From contig CALAVE010000038.1 of assembly GCA_937892215.1 (NCBI GenBank), positions 1 through 26,523 on the forward strand: DNA of 26,523 nucleotides. The letters run 5' to 3'. Shown here piece after piece: positions 7,148-14,822 of this stretch (its first letter is position 1; each line of letters starts with the position of its first letter). The DNA comes from an uncultured Porphyromonadaceae bacterium. GTDB taxonomy: Bacteria > Bacteroidota > Bacteroidia > Bacteroidales > Muribaculaceae. A model generated the notes under the pieces. That model was not told the DNA's origin. It was given only the letters and a program-made list of their open reading frames with translations, and did not search any database. The translations under genes were made by a program, and so were the position numbers.

Positions 7148-7179
7148 CAAAATTAAGAATTAATGCGCACATAACCAAA
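7148..7179 (-). promoter_or_regulatory. Promoter driving the acyl cassette leader
   Basis: On the minus strand TTTG (7176-7179), a 20-nt spacer and TAATTTTG (7148-7155) match the Bacteroidetes promoter consensus exactly. The nearest gene in its direction is the acyltransferase, starting 428 bases downstream. Confidence 0.7.
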
Positions 7180-7243
7180 AAATATGTATTATTTTCACGA
7201 GGACTATGTTGTAAACCGCTGTTGCACGGGTGCTTACCATAAC

Positions 7244-7273
7244 AAAGCCGATGCTATGACGCGTCGGCTTTTT
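7244..7273 (+). terminator. Plus-strand hairpin terminator without a visible gene
   Basis: AAAGCCGA (7244-7251) pairs with TCGGCTTT (7264-7271), and the T-run continues to 7273 on the plus strand. No plus-strand gene or good plus-strand promoter was seen upstream, so it may end an antisense or small RNA from the 6960-7240 interval, or be a relic. In the minus direction it lies between the rplI terminator and the cassette promoter, where it could insulate the two. Confidence 0.6.
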
Positions 7274-7305
7274 CGGATGGTTACTTTTTTCGCACGGATA
7301 CACGA

Positions 7306-7337
7306 CGAAAAAGCACCGGCTCGTAATGAACCGATGC
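7306..7337 (-). terminator. Terminator of the rpsF-rpsR-rplI operon
   Basis: On the minus strand GCATCGG (7331-7337) pairs with CCGGTGC (7313-7319), with one G-T pair, and TTTTT follows (7308-7312). It begins 35 bases after the rplI stop. Confidence 0.75.
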
Positions 7338-7371
7338 CTTTATTTGGGGGTATTTAAAGTCTCTTTTGCGA

Positions 7372-7815
7372 TTACTCGGCTACAACCTCAAACGGGATTT
7401 CAACTGCCACGTCTTTGTGGAGCTTCACAGTGGCCGTGTAGTGGCCCACTTCCTTAACGCTCTCCTTGATAACGATGAGCTTGCGGTCGATATCGTGACC
7501 AAGTTTAGCCAGCTCCTCTGCAATCTGGATGTTGCTAACCGAACCGTAGATAGTGCCGGTGGCGCTAACCTTAGCGGCGATGGTGAGAGCCACGTCCTTC
7601 AGAGAGTCGGCCACAGCCTGAGCGTCAGCCTTAATCTTCTCAATCTTGTGAGCTCTTTGCTTCAGGTTCTCAGCGTGTACCTTCAGGGCCGAAGGAGTTG
7701 CCATAATGGCAAGGCGCTGCGGAATGAGGTAATTGCGAGCGTATCCGTTCTTAACTTCTACAACGTCGTCCTTGTAACCAAGGTTTGCTACGTCTGCTTT
7801 TAATATAATTTTCAT
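7372..7815 (-). CDS. rplI: 50S ribosomal protein L9
   Basis: A 147-residue protein with the classic L9 layout. The N-terminal rRNA-binding domain begins MKIILKADVANLGYKDDVVE and contains NGYARNYLIPQRLA. A long connecting helix (about 52-75) and a C-terminal domain with GTIYGSVSNIQIAEEL follow. L9 binds 23S rRNA near the L1 stalk base and helps keep the reading frame. It is the last gene of the rpsF-rpsR-rplI operon, 23 bases after rpsR, and is followed by a terminator. Length is normal. Confidence 0.98.
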   Translation of the reverse strand: MKIILKADVANLGYKDDVVEVKNGYARNYLIPQRLAIMATPSALKVHAENLKQRAHKIEKIKADAQAVADSLKDVALTIAAKVSATGTIYGSVSNIQIAEELAKLGHDIDRKLIVIKESVKEVGHYTATVKLHKDVAVEIPFEVVAE

Positions 7816-7838
7816 ACTAAATCCTCCAAGTTTTAAGA

Positions 7839-8108
7839 TTATTTCATCATATCGGTTACATAGGGCAGGAGAGCCAGGTGGCGAGCACGCTTCACGGCGC
7901 GAGCCACACGGCGCTGGAACTTGAGGGAAGTGCCGGTGATGCGGCGGGGCAGAATCTTACCCTGCTCGTTGAGGAACTTCTTTAGGAATTCGGGATCCTT
8001 GTAGTCGATATACTTGATGCCGCTACGTTTGAAACGGCAATATTTCTTCTTCTTCGTGTCCACGCTCAGTGGAGTAAGATAACGTATTTCTGATTGACTT
8101 TGTGCCAT
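7839..8108 (-). CDS. rpsR: 30S ribosomal protein S18
   Basis: An 89-residue basic protein with the S18 core: KYCRFKRSGIKYIDYKD near residue 22, then LPRRITGTSLKFQRRVARAV and a final KRARHLALLPY. S18 pairs with S6 in the platform of the small subunit. Its N-terminal extension of about 20 residues (AQSQSEIRYLTPLSVDTKKK) is normal for Bacteroidetes. It lies between rpsF (21 bases upstream) and rplI (23 bases downstream) in the conserved order. Confidence 0.98.
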   Translation of the reverse strand: MAQSQSEIRYLTPLSVDTKKKKYCRFKRSGIKYIDYKDPEFLKKFLNEQGKILPRRITGTSLKFQRRVARAVKRARHLALLPYVTDMMK

Positions 8109-8129
8109 AATTCTTAGTTCTTTAGAAGG

Positions 8130-8561
8130 TTATTCATTAGCGGGTTCTTGTGCCTCTTCTGCTGCGGGAGCCTCAGCTACGGGAGCTGCAACTTCTTCTT
8201 GCGCGGGTTCGGCTACTTCTTCCTTCGGAGCGTTCTTCTTGAGGTTGCGACGCTTAATAGCATACTCCTCAGCAAACTTGTCGAGGCGGAATGTGAGGAA
8301 GCGAAGCACCTTCTCGTCGCGACGGAAAGCAGTCTCCAGCTTGTTAACGATAGTGGGCTCACCATCAAACTCAATAAGAGTGTAAAATCCGGTAGTCTTT
8401 TTCTGAATGGGATAAGCGAGCTTGCGCAGGCCCCAATTCTCTTCGTTCACGATTGCGGCACCATTGTCGGTGAGCACTTTCTTGAACTTTTCTACCGCTT
8501 CCTTCATCTGAGCATCAGACAAAACGGGAGTTAAAATGAAAACGGTTTCGTAATTGTTCAT
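8130..8561 (-). CDS. rpsF: 30S ribosomal protein S6
   Basis: A 143-residue protein. The S6 ferredoxin-like fold is clear (NNYETVFILTPVLSDAQMKE at the start, then NWGLRKLAYPIQKKTTGFY and a final strand around KVLRFLTFRL). After about residue 112 comes an acidic, Ala/Pro/Glu-rich tail (EEVAEPAQEEVAAPVAEAPA). Such C-terminal tails are common in Bacteroidetes S6 and are not a sign of fusion. S6 forms a dimer with S18, encoded next. This is the first gene of the operon and has a consensus promoter at 8621-8652. Confidence 0.98.
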   Translation of the reverse strand: MNNYETVFILTPVLSDAQMKEAVEKFKKVLTDNGAAIVNEENWGLRKLAYPIQKKTTGFYTLIEFDGEPTIVNKLETAFRRDEKVLRFLTFRLDKFAEEYAIKRRNLKKNAPKEEVAEPAQEEVAAPVAEAPAAEEAQEPANE

Positions 8562-8620
8562 AAAACTTTTTTAAATGATTAATTATTAATAAATTCTGCT
8601 TTTCAAGCCGAAAAGCGGTG

Positions 8621-8652
8621 CAAAGATAGTGTTTTTTTTGCAATTGACAAAA
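8621..8652 (-). promoter_or_regulatory. Promoter of rpsF-rpsR-rplI
   Basis: On the minus strand TTTTG (8648-8652), a 19-nt spacer and TATCTTTG (8621-8628). The spacer contains a run of eight A. The leader to the rpsF start is about 55 nt, AT-rich, with no obvious S6-S18 binding mimic that I could recognise. Confidence 0.8.
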
Positions 8653-8735
8653 CCCATACGCGTAAATTATAGCAGATTAAAGCGAAATTGAAATTTTTAT
8701 AAGGAGTGAATTGAGCTTATTAATTAGCACTGCGG

Positions 8736-9569
8736 TTAGCGGTAGCCGATGATGCGTGTGCGCTCCATCTGGCTGGCGTTGATTTCGCGCTGTTTCTGAA
8801 GGTAGATGGCCACGCCTTCGCAGTGTTTCAGGCTCTTCACGGCTTGCGCAAAGTTGAATGTCTGGCTGATGCACTGTTTCTGCTTCGCGCTCAGAACTAT
8901 AGTCGCTTTGTTTCGCCCGCTGAAGGTGGCTTTTAGCGTTTTCGCCGTGTTTTGTGCCACGAACAGGCACAGCGAGTCGCATTCTTCGCCACGGAACGTC
9001 ACCATTTCCATGTCGTCGAAGCGGTAATTCCGGGCCGTGCCGGTGGTTGCCGAATGTGCACCGTCGGTAATGATGAGGCGAGTGTAGCCGGTGGCGGCTC
9101 CACTGTGCGAGGTGGCGAGGTAAACGTCTCCGCTCTCGTCGATGCGCGCCTGAAGGTCGGTGCCGGCAAGTTCTCCGTCGCCACGGCAAACGCTGTAACT
9201 TTCCACCAGGTTCTTGTCGCTAACGGTCTTAAATGCGCCTGCAAGCCTGCTGACGGTAGCCTGAGCCTCGGCCCGGAGGCTGTCGTTCTCGGCCTCAAGT
9301 CTGTCAATCTTTCTTGCTGTGGCCTGAGTGCGCAGGAACATCCCTTTGCGCAGTGTCTCTATTTCCTCCGGGTAGGCTTTGTTGAGCGAGTCGAGCAAGA
9401 GCAGAGTCTGCTCAGGATTTCCGGTGTCGCACATCTTTTCGGCCTCAGCAAGAAGATTCTGTGCTTTTTCATCGGCACTTTTCAGGGAATTGCCGCAAGA
9501 GGCAAGCGTGAGCAGCATGGTGGTGCCGATGATAAGAATATGGGATTTAATGAGTGGAACGTTGCACAT
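8736..9569 (-). CDS. Lipoprotein with coiled-coil segment, unknown function
   Basis: A 277-residue protein I do not recognise. It begins with a lipoprotein signal peptide ending LTLASC, Cys25 being the likely lipidation site. An all-helical region at about 30-115 contains a short coiled coil (ATARKIDRLEAENDSLRAEA). The C-terminal half (about 120-240) is predicted mainly as beta strands, and a Lys/Gln-rich tail follows. Its ATG lies inside the last 23 bases of relA, so the two are translationally coupled; a shorter start at Met18 would lose most of the signal peptide. The layout suggests an envelope protein with a ligand-binding beta domain. Being tied to a stringent-response gene is the only functional hint. 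Confidence 0.8.
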   Translation of the reverse strand: MCNVPLIKSHILIIGTTMLLTLASCGNSLKSADEKAQNLLAEAEKMCDTGNPEQTLLLLDSLNKAYPEEIETLRKGMFLRTQATARKIDRLEAENDSLRAEAQATVSRLAGAFKTVSDKNLVESYSVCRGDGELAGTDLQARIDESGDVYLATSHSGAATGYTRLIITDGAHSATTGTARNYRFDDMEMVTFRGEECDSLCLFVAQNTAKTLKATFSGRNKATIVLSAKQKQCISQTFNFAQAVKSLKHCEGVAIYLQKQREINASQMERTRIIGYR

Positions 9570-11754
9570 CTTTTACTCCTTTCAGTGTTTTAATTTTCTT
9601 AATAAGTTCGTCGAGGCGCGATATGCTGCTGACGCCCACTACAAGGAATCCCTCAAACAGACCTCCGCTGGAATTGATGGAGATATTGCGCAGTATAGTG
9701 TCGCCTTCTTTGTTAATCACCGACGTGATGTTGGCCACGATGCCGATGTCGTCCTGCCCAACCACCTTCAGGGTGGCTGCGAACTGCTGTCCGAGTTTGC
9801 CCGACCACTGAGTGCGTATGATGCGGTAGGGGTACTTCTCAAGCAGATGACGCGCGTTACCGCAGTCGGTGCGGTGGATCTTCACAGCACCGTCGCTTGC
9901 CACGAAGCCTATAATCTTATCGCCGAAAATGGGGTTGCAGCAACGCGACAGCTTGTAATTGATGCCTTTCACGTTGTTGTCTATCACCAGGATATCGTCG
10001 CTTTGCGACTCCACGGCTTGTGTCTGCTGCAGCACAAAGTTCTCGGCAGTCTCGTGAACTGCGTGTTCGCTCTGTTTCTCAGTCAGGGCTACGTATTGCT
10101 CCAACACGCTGGTGATGTCTATTTTCCCCTCGTCAAGGTCCACGTAGAAGTCGGTCACCACTTTATAGCCCATTTTCTTGATGAGCCGCATCAGGTTGGC
10201 CTCTTCCAGTTCTATCTTGCGGTTCTTGAATCGCCGCTGCAGCATCTCCTTGGCGTTGTCGGCGCGCTTCACGCGAGCCTCGTTCACGGCCTGCTTAATC
10301 TTGTTGCGCGCTTTGGAGGTGACAACGATTTTTAGCCAGTCTTGGCGCGGAATCTGAGTGGACGATGTGAGAATCTCCACGGTGTCGCCGCTTTTCAGTT
10401 TATAGTTGATTTTCTGGTTTTTGCCATCGACTTTTCCGCCAATGCACGAGCATCCCACCTTGGAATGGATGTGGAACGCGAAATCGAGTATGGTGGCTCC
10501 CATAGGGAGTTTGAACAGGTCGCCCTTAGGAGTGAAAACGAAAACCTCTTCCTCGTAGAGGTTCATGTTCATGTCGCGAATCAGCTGCATTGGCCCCTTG
10601 CTGCCGGCTTCAAGCACTTCGCGCACGTTGTTCATCCACTGGTCCAGGTTCTCTTCGCTCTTGATGCCCTTGTATTTCCAGTGAGCGGCCAGTCCGTGCT
10701 CAGCAATCTCGTCCATTCGCTTGGTGCGAATCTGCACCTCCACCCATTTGTCATGCGGGCCTTTTACGGTGATGTGCAGCGACTCGTAGCCATTTGACTT
10801 GGGAATGCTAATCCAGTCTTTAAGGCGTGAGACGTTGGCCGTGTAGATGTCGGTTACCACCGAGTATGCCACCCAGCAGTCCTTTTTCTCCGAGGTCTTG
10901 TCGCTGTCGAGAATAATTCTTATTGCGAACAGGTCGTACATTCCGTTGAGATCCACGTCCTTGTTTTTCATCTTGTTCCAAATGGAGTTGATGGACTTGG
11001 TGCGGCCCTTGATTTCATATTTAAGGCCCGATTCATCAAGTGCTTTACGGATAGGCTTGATGAAATTTGCAACGTAGGCATCCCGCTCATCCTTGGTCTC
11101 TTTCAGCTTGAGGGTGATTTGCCGGTAAACTTTCCGGTTAAGGTATTTAAGTGACAGGTCTTCAAGTTCCGACTTGATGGAGTAGAGCCCCAGGCGGTGG
11201 GCGAGAGGTGCATATAGATAGCGAGACTCCATGGAAATGTCGCGCACAAATTTCTGATTGGGGTGATTGGCAATGATGCGCATCATTCCCAGGCGATCCA
11301 CAATCATTATGAGAATCACGCGAATGTCTTCGGCGAAGGTTAGCAGCAACTTGTGGAAATTGTCATCTTCCACAGCCGCCTGCTTCACATAGAGTTGAGA
11401 TACTTTTATGAGGCCGCGAACCAGCTTCGCCACATCGTCTCCAAATTCTTTCTCCATGCTGGCGATAGAGATGAATTCTTTTCGGCACAGGCCATAGAGT
11501 AGTATGGCTATAGTCATGTTGCGGTCCGGAGCTATGTTCTCCGACAGCAGCACAGCCGTATTAAGGTTCCTCAGAGTGGGATTCACTCCGTACTTGTCTC
11601 TGCTGAGGAATCCGCTCGTAACGGCTTCTTTTATTATGCGATTAACAGCGTTAATGTCTTTGACTGTTATATCATCGCGCAAGTAGGCCAGCAGGGTTTT
11701 CACCTGCCTAACCACTTGCTTGCTTTCTTCTTGTGTTAAATATTCTTGTGTCAT
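9547..11754 (-). CDS. relA: RelA-type (p)ppGpp synthetase with inactive hydrolase domain
   Basis: A 735-residue RelA/SpoT homologue. The N-terminal HD hydrolase domain is degenerate: the His-Asp pair is replaced (AILLYGLCRKE at 83-93 where AALLHDVVED is expected), and the first metal-binding His is Asn (YGVNP, 55-59), though the later Asp (VDRL, 152-155) remains. The synthetase domain is intact (GRTKSINSIWNKM, YDLFAIRII, NGYESLH, VEVQIRT; about 235-362). TGS (about 403-464), a zinc-finger-like CC domain (Cys605, Cys606, His627, Cys631) and ACT (about 659-733) follow. It should make (p)ppGpp from ATP and GTP/GDP but not degrade it, so a second, hydrolase-active RSH is expected elsewhere. The frame is open to 11841, but MTQEYL at 11754 fits the family and the promoter. 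Confidence 0.93.
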   Translation of the reverse strand: MTQEYLTQEESKQVVRQVKTLLAYLRDDITVKDINAVNRIIKEAVTSGFLSRDKYGVNPTLRNLNTAVLLSENIAPDRNMTIAILLYGLCRKEFISIASMEKEFGDDVAKLVRGLIKVSQLYVKQAAVEDDNFHKLLLTFAEDIRVILIMIVDRLGMMRIIANHPNQKFVRDISMESRYLYAPLAHRLGLYSIKSELEDLSLKYLNRKVYRQITLKLKETKDERDAYVANFIKPIRKALDESGLKYEIKGRTKSINSIWNKMKNKDVDLNGMYDLFAIRIILDSDKTSEKKDCWVAYSVVTDIYTANVSRLKDWISIPKSNGYESLHITVKGPHDKWVEVQIRTKRMDEIAEHGLAAHWKYKGIKSEENLDQWMNNVREVLEAGSKGPMQLIRDMNMNLYEEEVFVFTPKGDLFKLPMGATILDFAFHIHSKVGCSCIGGKVDGKNQKINYKLKSGDTVEILTSSTQIPRQDWLKIVVTSKARNKIKQAVNEARVKRADNAKEMLQRRFKNRKIELEEANLMRLIKKMGYKVVTDFYVDLDEGKIDITSVLEQYVALTEKQSEHAVHETAENFVLQQTQAVESQSDDILVIDNNVKGINYKLSRCCNPIFGDKIIGFVASDGAVKIHRTDCGNARHLLEKYPYRIIRTQWSGKLGQQFAATLKVVGQDDIGIVANITSVINKEGDTILRNISINSSGGLFEGFLVVGVSSISRLDELIKKIKTLKGVKDVQRSTH

Positions 11755-11770
11755 CTTATAGTCGTCTCTT

Positions 11771-11802
11771 TTTGCAAAATTAGAATAAATGACGTAACTT
11801 CG
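11771..11802 (+). promoter_or_regulatory. Promoter of the DUF4301-thioredoxin-phosphatase operon
   Basis: TTTG (11771-11774), a 20-nt spacer and TAACTTCG (11795-11802), one base from TAnnTTTG. It overlaps the oppositely directed relA promoter over its whole length. The leader to the ATG at 11887 is about 80 nt. Confidence 0.6.
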
Positions 11803-11806
11803 CAAA
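11775..11806 (-). promoter_or_regulatory. Promoter of relA
   Basis: On the minus strand TTTG (11803-11806), a 20-nt spacer and TAATTTTG (11775-11782), a full consensus match. The relA start codon at 11754 would give a leader of only about 15 nt. Each promoter's upstream element abuts the other's -7 box. Confidence 0.75.
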
Positions 11807-11886
11807 CGAAATGCCGGGTAAACTGCATGAATTGTTGGCATTTTTTTTACGAAACAGAAAGAATTAACTTAAAAACCTTCTTAAAT

Positions 11887-13401
11887 ATGCTTAACGAAAA
11901 AGATTTAGAACTCATTGGCAAAATGGGAATCTCCGCTCAGGATATCGAGGGGCAGATAGAACGTTTTCAGAAAGGATTTCCATTTCTGAAAATTAATGCT
12001 GTGGCAACCACCGGTAACGGTATAGTGGCTCTGAACGATGAAGAGGCACGTAATTGTGTTCAGGCTTGGGACAGTTTCGACGGCACCATCGAAAAGTTTG
12101 TGCCGGCGTCGGGGGCTGCAAGCCGAATGTTCAAGAACCTGTTCGCTTTTGTCTCATCGGGGCGCAATCTGCCCGAAACCGACTTTGAACAGCAATTCTT
12201 CGCAGGTATAGAGAATTTCGCTTTTTACCCCACGCTTAACCGCACGTGCGTGAAACTTTACGGAAGCGACATACATACGCTGGTCCAGAACGAGCGTCAT
12301 GTGGATGTGGTGAAAGCGCTTCTGAATGCCGAAGGAATGAATTACGGCACATTGCCGAAGGCATTGCTGCAGTTCCACAAGATAGCCCAGGGAGTGGTAC
12401 ACACCCCGCTGGAGGAGCATCTGGAGGAAGGTGCTCAGTACGCGGCCGACTGCGACGGAAACGTGAATCTGCATTTCACTGTGTCGCCCGAACACAAACG
12501 CGAGTTTGAGAAATTGCTTGCAGCCCGGCTTCCTATCATGGAGGCAGTGTGGGCCGTGAAATATAATGTTACGATGTCGGAGCAAAAGGCATCGACCAAC
12601 ACCATTGCTGTGAACACCGACAACACGCCTTATCGTGACGAGAACGGTGAACTGCTGTTCCGCCCGGCCGGTCATGGTGCGCTCATTGAGAACCTGAACG
12701 AGCGCGATGCCGATGTGATTTTCGTTAAGAATATCGACAATGTTGTTCCTTCTAAGCTGCGTAATGTCACCACACGCTATAAGCGGGTTCTGGCCGGATA
12801 TCTTGTGACAGTCCAGAAGAAAGTGGCAGATTATCTTAATGTGCTTGATTCCAAGGAACTGACACAGGAGATACTGAAGGAGATGCTGGCGTTTGTGGAG
12901 AAAGTCCTGTTCACCAAGTGCGACAAGACGGCTGAGATGGACGATGACGCGCTTGCATCATATCTGCGTGGCAAACTTAACAGGCCAATTCGTGTGTGCG
13001 GTATGGTTCGCAACGAAGGAGAGCCTGGCGGCGGTCCGTATCTGGCCTACAATGAGGACGGCAGTTGTTCACCGCAAATTCTTGAAGCCGCGCAGATTGA
13101 CGAGAATGATGCTGACGCCGTGGCTCTGATGAAGAGTGGAACACACTTTAATCCGGTGGATTTGGTGTGCTATATCAAGGATTACAAGGGCGTGAAATTC
13201 AATCTGAAAGATTTCGTGGACTATAACACAGGCCTCATTTCCTTAAAATCGAAGGGCGGTGTGGAAATCAAGGCTCTGGAGCTCCCAGGATTGTGGAACG
13301 GGTCGATGAGCGACTGGAACACGATTTTCATTGAAGTTCCGGCTGAGACATTCAACCCTGTCAAGACGGTGAACGACCTCCTTCGTAAGCAGCATCAGTA
13401 A
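11887..13401 (+). CDS. DUF4301 family protein, nucleotidyltransferase-like
   Basis: A 504-residue protein of the Bacteroidetes family DUF4301. Several segments resemble sugar-nucleotide pyrophosphorylases: FVPASGAASRMFKNL (about 66-80) in the place of the nucleotide-binding G-x-G-T/S-R-M loop, FRPAGHGALIENLN (about 258-271), and DADVIFVKNIDNVVPSK with its Asp-Asn pair. Later come VCGMVRNEGEPGGGPY and GTHFNPVDLVCYIKDYKG. No substrate is established for the family; a UTP- or other NTP-dependent transfer to a sugar phosphate is a fair guess from the fold. The frame is open upstream to 11746, but ATG 11887 lies downstream of the promoter and begins the conserved region. A thioredoxin gene follows after 19 bases. 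Confidence 0.85.
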   Translation: MLNEKDLELIGKMGISAQDIEGQIERFQKGFPFLKINAVATTGNGIVALNDEEARNCVQAWDSFDGTIEKFVPASGAASRMFKNLFAFVSSGRNLPETDFEQQFFAGIENFAFYPTLNRTCVKLYGSDIHTLVQNERHVDVVKALLNAEGMNYGTLPKALLQFHKIAQGVVHTPLEEHLEEGAQYAADCDGNVNLHFTVSPEHKREFEKLLAARLPIMEAVWAVKYNVTMSEQKASTNTIAVNTDNTPYRDENGELLFRPAGHGALIENLNERDADVIFVKNIDNVVPSKLRNVTTRYKRVLAGYLVTVQKKVADYLNVLDSKELTQEILKEMLAFVEKVLFTKCDKTAEMDDDALASYLRGKLNRPIRVCGMVRNEGEPGGGPYLAYNEDGSCSPQILEAAQIDENDADAVALMKSGTHFNPVDLVCYIKDYKGVKFNLKDFVDYNTGLISLKSKGGVEIKALELPGLWNGSMSDWNTIFIEVPAETFNPVKTVNDLLRKQHQ

Positions 13402-13420
13402 AATACAGACTAATAGATAG

Positions 13421-13933
13421 ATGACTATGATAAATAAATTTGTGACATTGGTATTGGCTGTTGGAATATCAGTGGTTAGTTACGGATGTGGTCAGGCGCA
13501 AGCCGGTAAAACAGATTCGCCTACGACTCCTAAAGCAGTTGTGGAAGAGCCCAAAACACCTCCAGCAGGTGAAGTGATTAAGATTTCGCAAGAAGAATTT
13601 GCAAGCCGTGTGTTCGACTACAAGGCATCGGCTTACGCATTTCTTGGAGCACGACCGGTGATAGTTGACTTCAACGCCGATTGGTGTGGCCCATGCCGCC
13701 GACTGGCTCCGATAGTAGAAGAGTTGGCTGCTGAATATGCAGGCAAAATAGATTTCTACAGTGTGAACATTGACGATAACCGAGAGTTGGCCAATGCACT
13801 GGGCATAGAGAGCATACCCATGCTCCTGTTCATCCCGCGTGCAGGTCAGCCGCAAGCATCTGTGGGTCTGCTGCCAAAGGAAGCCATAGAAGAGGCCATT
13901 AATGAAGTCCTTTTTCCATCATCGGAGAAATAA
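13421..13933 (+). CDS. Exported thioredoxin-family protein (probable lipoprotein)
   Basis: A 170-residue protein. A signal peptide (about 1-22) ends VVSYGC, a weak but possible lipobox with Cys23 lipidated. A Pro/Lys/Thr-rich spacer (24-50) is followed by a thioredoxin domain (about 52-165). The active site is WCGPC (88-92), in the context VDFNADWCGPC, and the cis-proline loop is SIPML (131-135). It probably works in the periplasm as a reductase or disulfide exchanger. The family motif is that of a true thioredoxin rather than a DsbA oxidase. ATG 13421 is followed by a second ATG at 13427, either of which would do. It lies in an operon with DUF4301 upstream and a PAP2 phosphatase 22 bases downstream. 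Confidence 0.9.
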   Translation: MTMINKFVTLVLAVGISVVSYGCGQAQAGKTDSPTTPKAVVEEPKTPPAGEVIKISQEEFASRVFDYKASAYAFLGARPVIVDFNADWCGPCRRLAPIVEELAAEYAGKIDFYSVNIDDNRELANALGIESIPMLLFIPRAGQPQASVGLLPKEAIEEAINEVLFPSSEK

Positions 13934-13955
13934 GAATTAATCAGTAAATGACGGA

Positions 13956-14684
13956 ATGAAAACACTGAAATTGTTCTTGCTTGCCGCACTGTTAAGCTTT
14001 TGCGGCAATGTTGCGGCTTCAGCACAAGATGTGCAGCCTTATTTCACAACAGAGCAGTTGCCTGACCTGATAAAGTGCCTGCCGCCTCCACCATCGTTCG
14101 ACAGCCCTGAGTTTGCCAGCGACATGATGCGCTACGTGTGGGGCAAGCAGCAACGTCTTAATACCGATAGGGCAGAGATTGCAAGGCGTGATGCCGTGTG
14201 GAGTTACGAGGCATTGCTGGCAGAGTTCAGCGTACCTGTGGGTGTGGTTATCTCGGCTGAGAACACACCGGAGATATGGAAACTGATGGTTACGAGCCTT
14301 TCAACCACCGACCAGATGCGTGTGGCTCCCAAAGCCTATTATTTGCGGCAGCGTCCGTTTGAGCGCTATGAGGACAAGATGCTTACTGATGAAGAGGACG
14401 ATTTGCGAGGTGAAGGCTCCTATCCGTCGGGACATACCATGCGAGGCTGGACTGCGGCTTTGCTTCTTGCAGAGGTTGCGCCCGACAAGGCTAACGAGAT
14501 ATTTGCCCGTGGCTGGATGTACGGCGAGAGTCGGGTTATAGTGGGAGCGCATTGGCAAAGTGATGTGGATGCGAGCCGGGTAGCAGCCAGCATAGGCTAT
14601 GCCGCACTACAAGGAAGTCCTGAGTTCCGCATGCAAATGGAAAAGGCAAAGGTGGAATATCTGTTGAAAAAGGAAATAAGGTAA
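13956..14684 (+). CDS. Periplasmic PAP2-type acid phosphatase (class A-like)
   Basis: A 242-residue exported enzyme with a cleavable signal peptide (cleavage after about ASA-QD, residue 23). The three-part PAP2 active site is complete: K126AYYLRQRP134, PSGH at 157-160 (with T161), and S192R193...H199...D203 in SRVIVGAHWQSDVD. Layout and length match class A non-specific acid phosphatases of the PhoN type, which use a phospho-histidine intermediate to cleave phosphomonoesters in the periplasm. It is the last gene of the DUF4301-thioredoxin operon and is followed by a strong bidirectional terminator. An aromatic- and proline-rich segment (LPPPPSFDSP) near the mature N terminus is typical of the family. 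Confidence 0.93.
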   Translation: MKTLKLFLLAALLSFCGNVAASAQDVQPYFTTEQLPDLIKCLPPPPSFDSPEFASDMMRYVWGKQQRLNTDRAEIARRDAVWSYEALLAEFSVPVGVVISAENTPEIWKLMVTSLSTTDQMRVAPKAYYLRQRPFERYEDKMLTDEEDDLRGEGSYPSGHTMRGWTAALLLAEVAPDKANEIFARGWMYGESRVIVGAHWQSDVDASRVAASIGYAALQGSPEFRMQMEKAKVEYLLKKEIR

Positions 14685-14741
14685 TTCCTGACGGTCAGAA
14701 AGTAATCAGGTAATAATACCGATAAACTTGTGATAACATAA

Positions 14742-14772
14742 AAATTAGGGTGTGCGCGGCACACCCTAATTT
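14742..14772. terminator. Bidirectional rho-independent terminator
   Basis: A perfect 14-bp stem: AAATTAGGGTGTGC (14742-14755) against GCACACCCTAATTT (14759-14772), with a 3-nt loop and A/T-rich ends on both sides. It separates the convergent acid phosphatase (+) and phosphohexomutase (-) genes. Confidence 0.88.
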
Positions 14773-14822
14773 AATATATTTCCGAAACTTGGCGGAAAGA
14801 CGGTTCCGCTGTTTCCGGCCTG

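Noticed and set aside
9379..10335. A 318-codon plus-strand ORF inside relA and the lipoprotein gene
   Set aside because: It spans the joint of two real genes on the other strand and has no recognisable domain.
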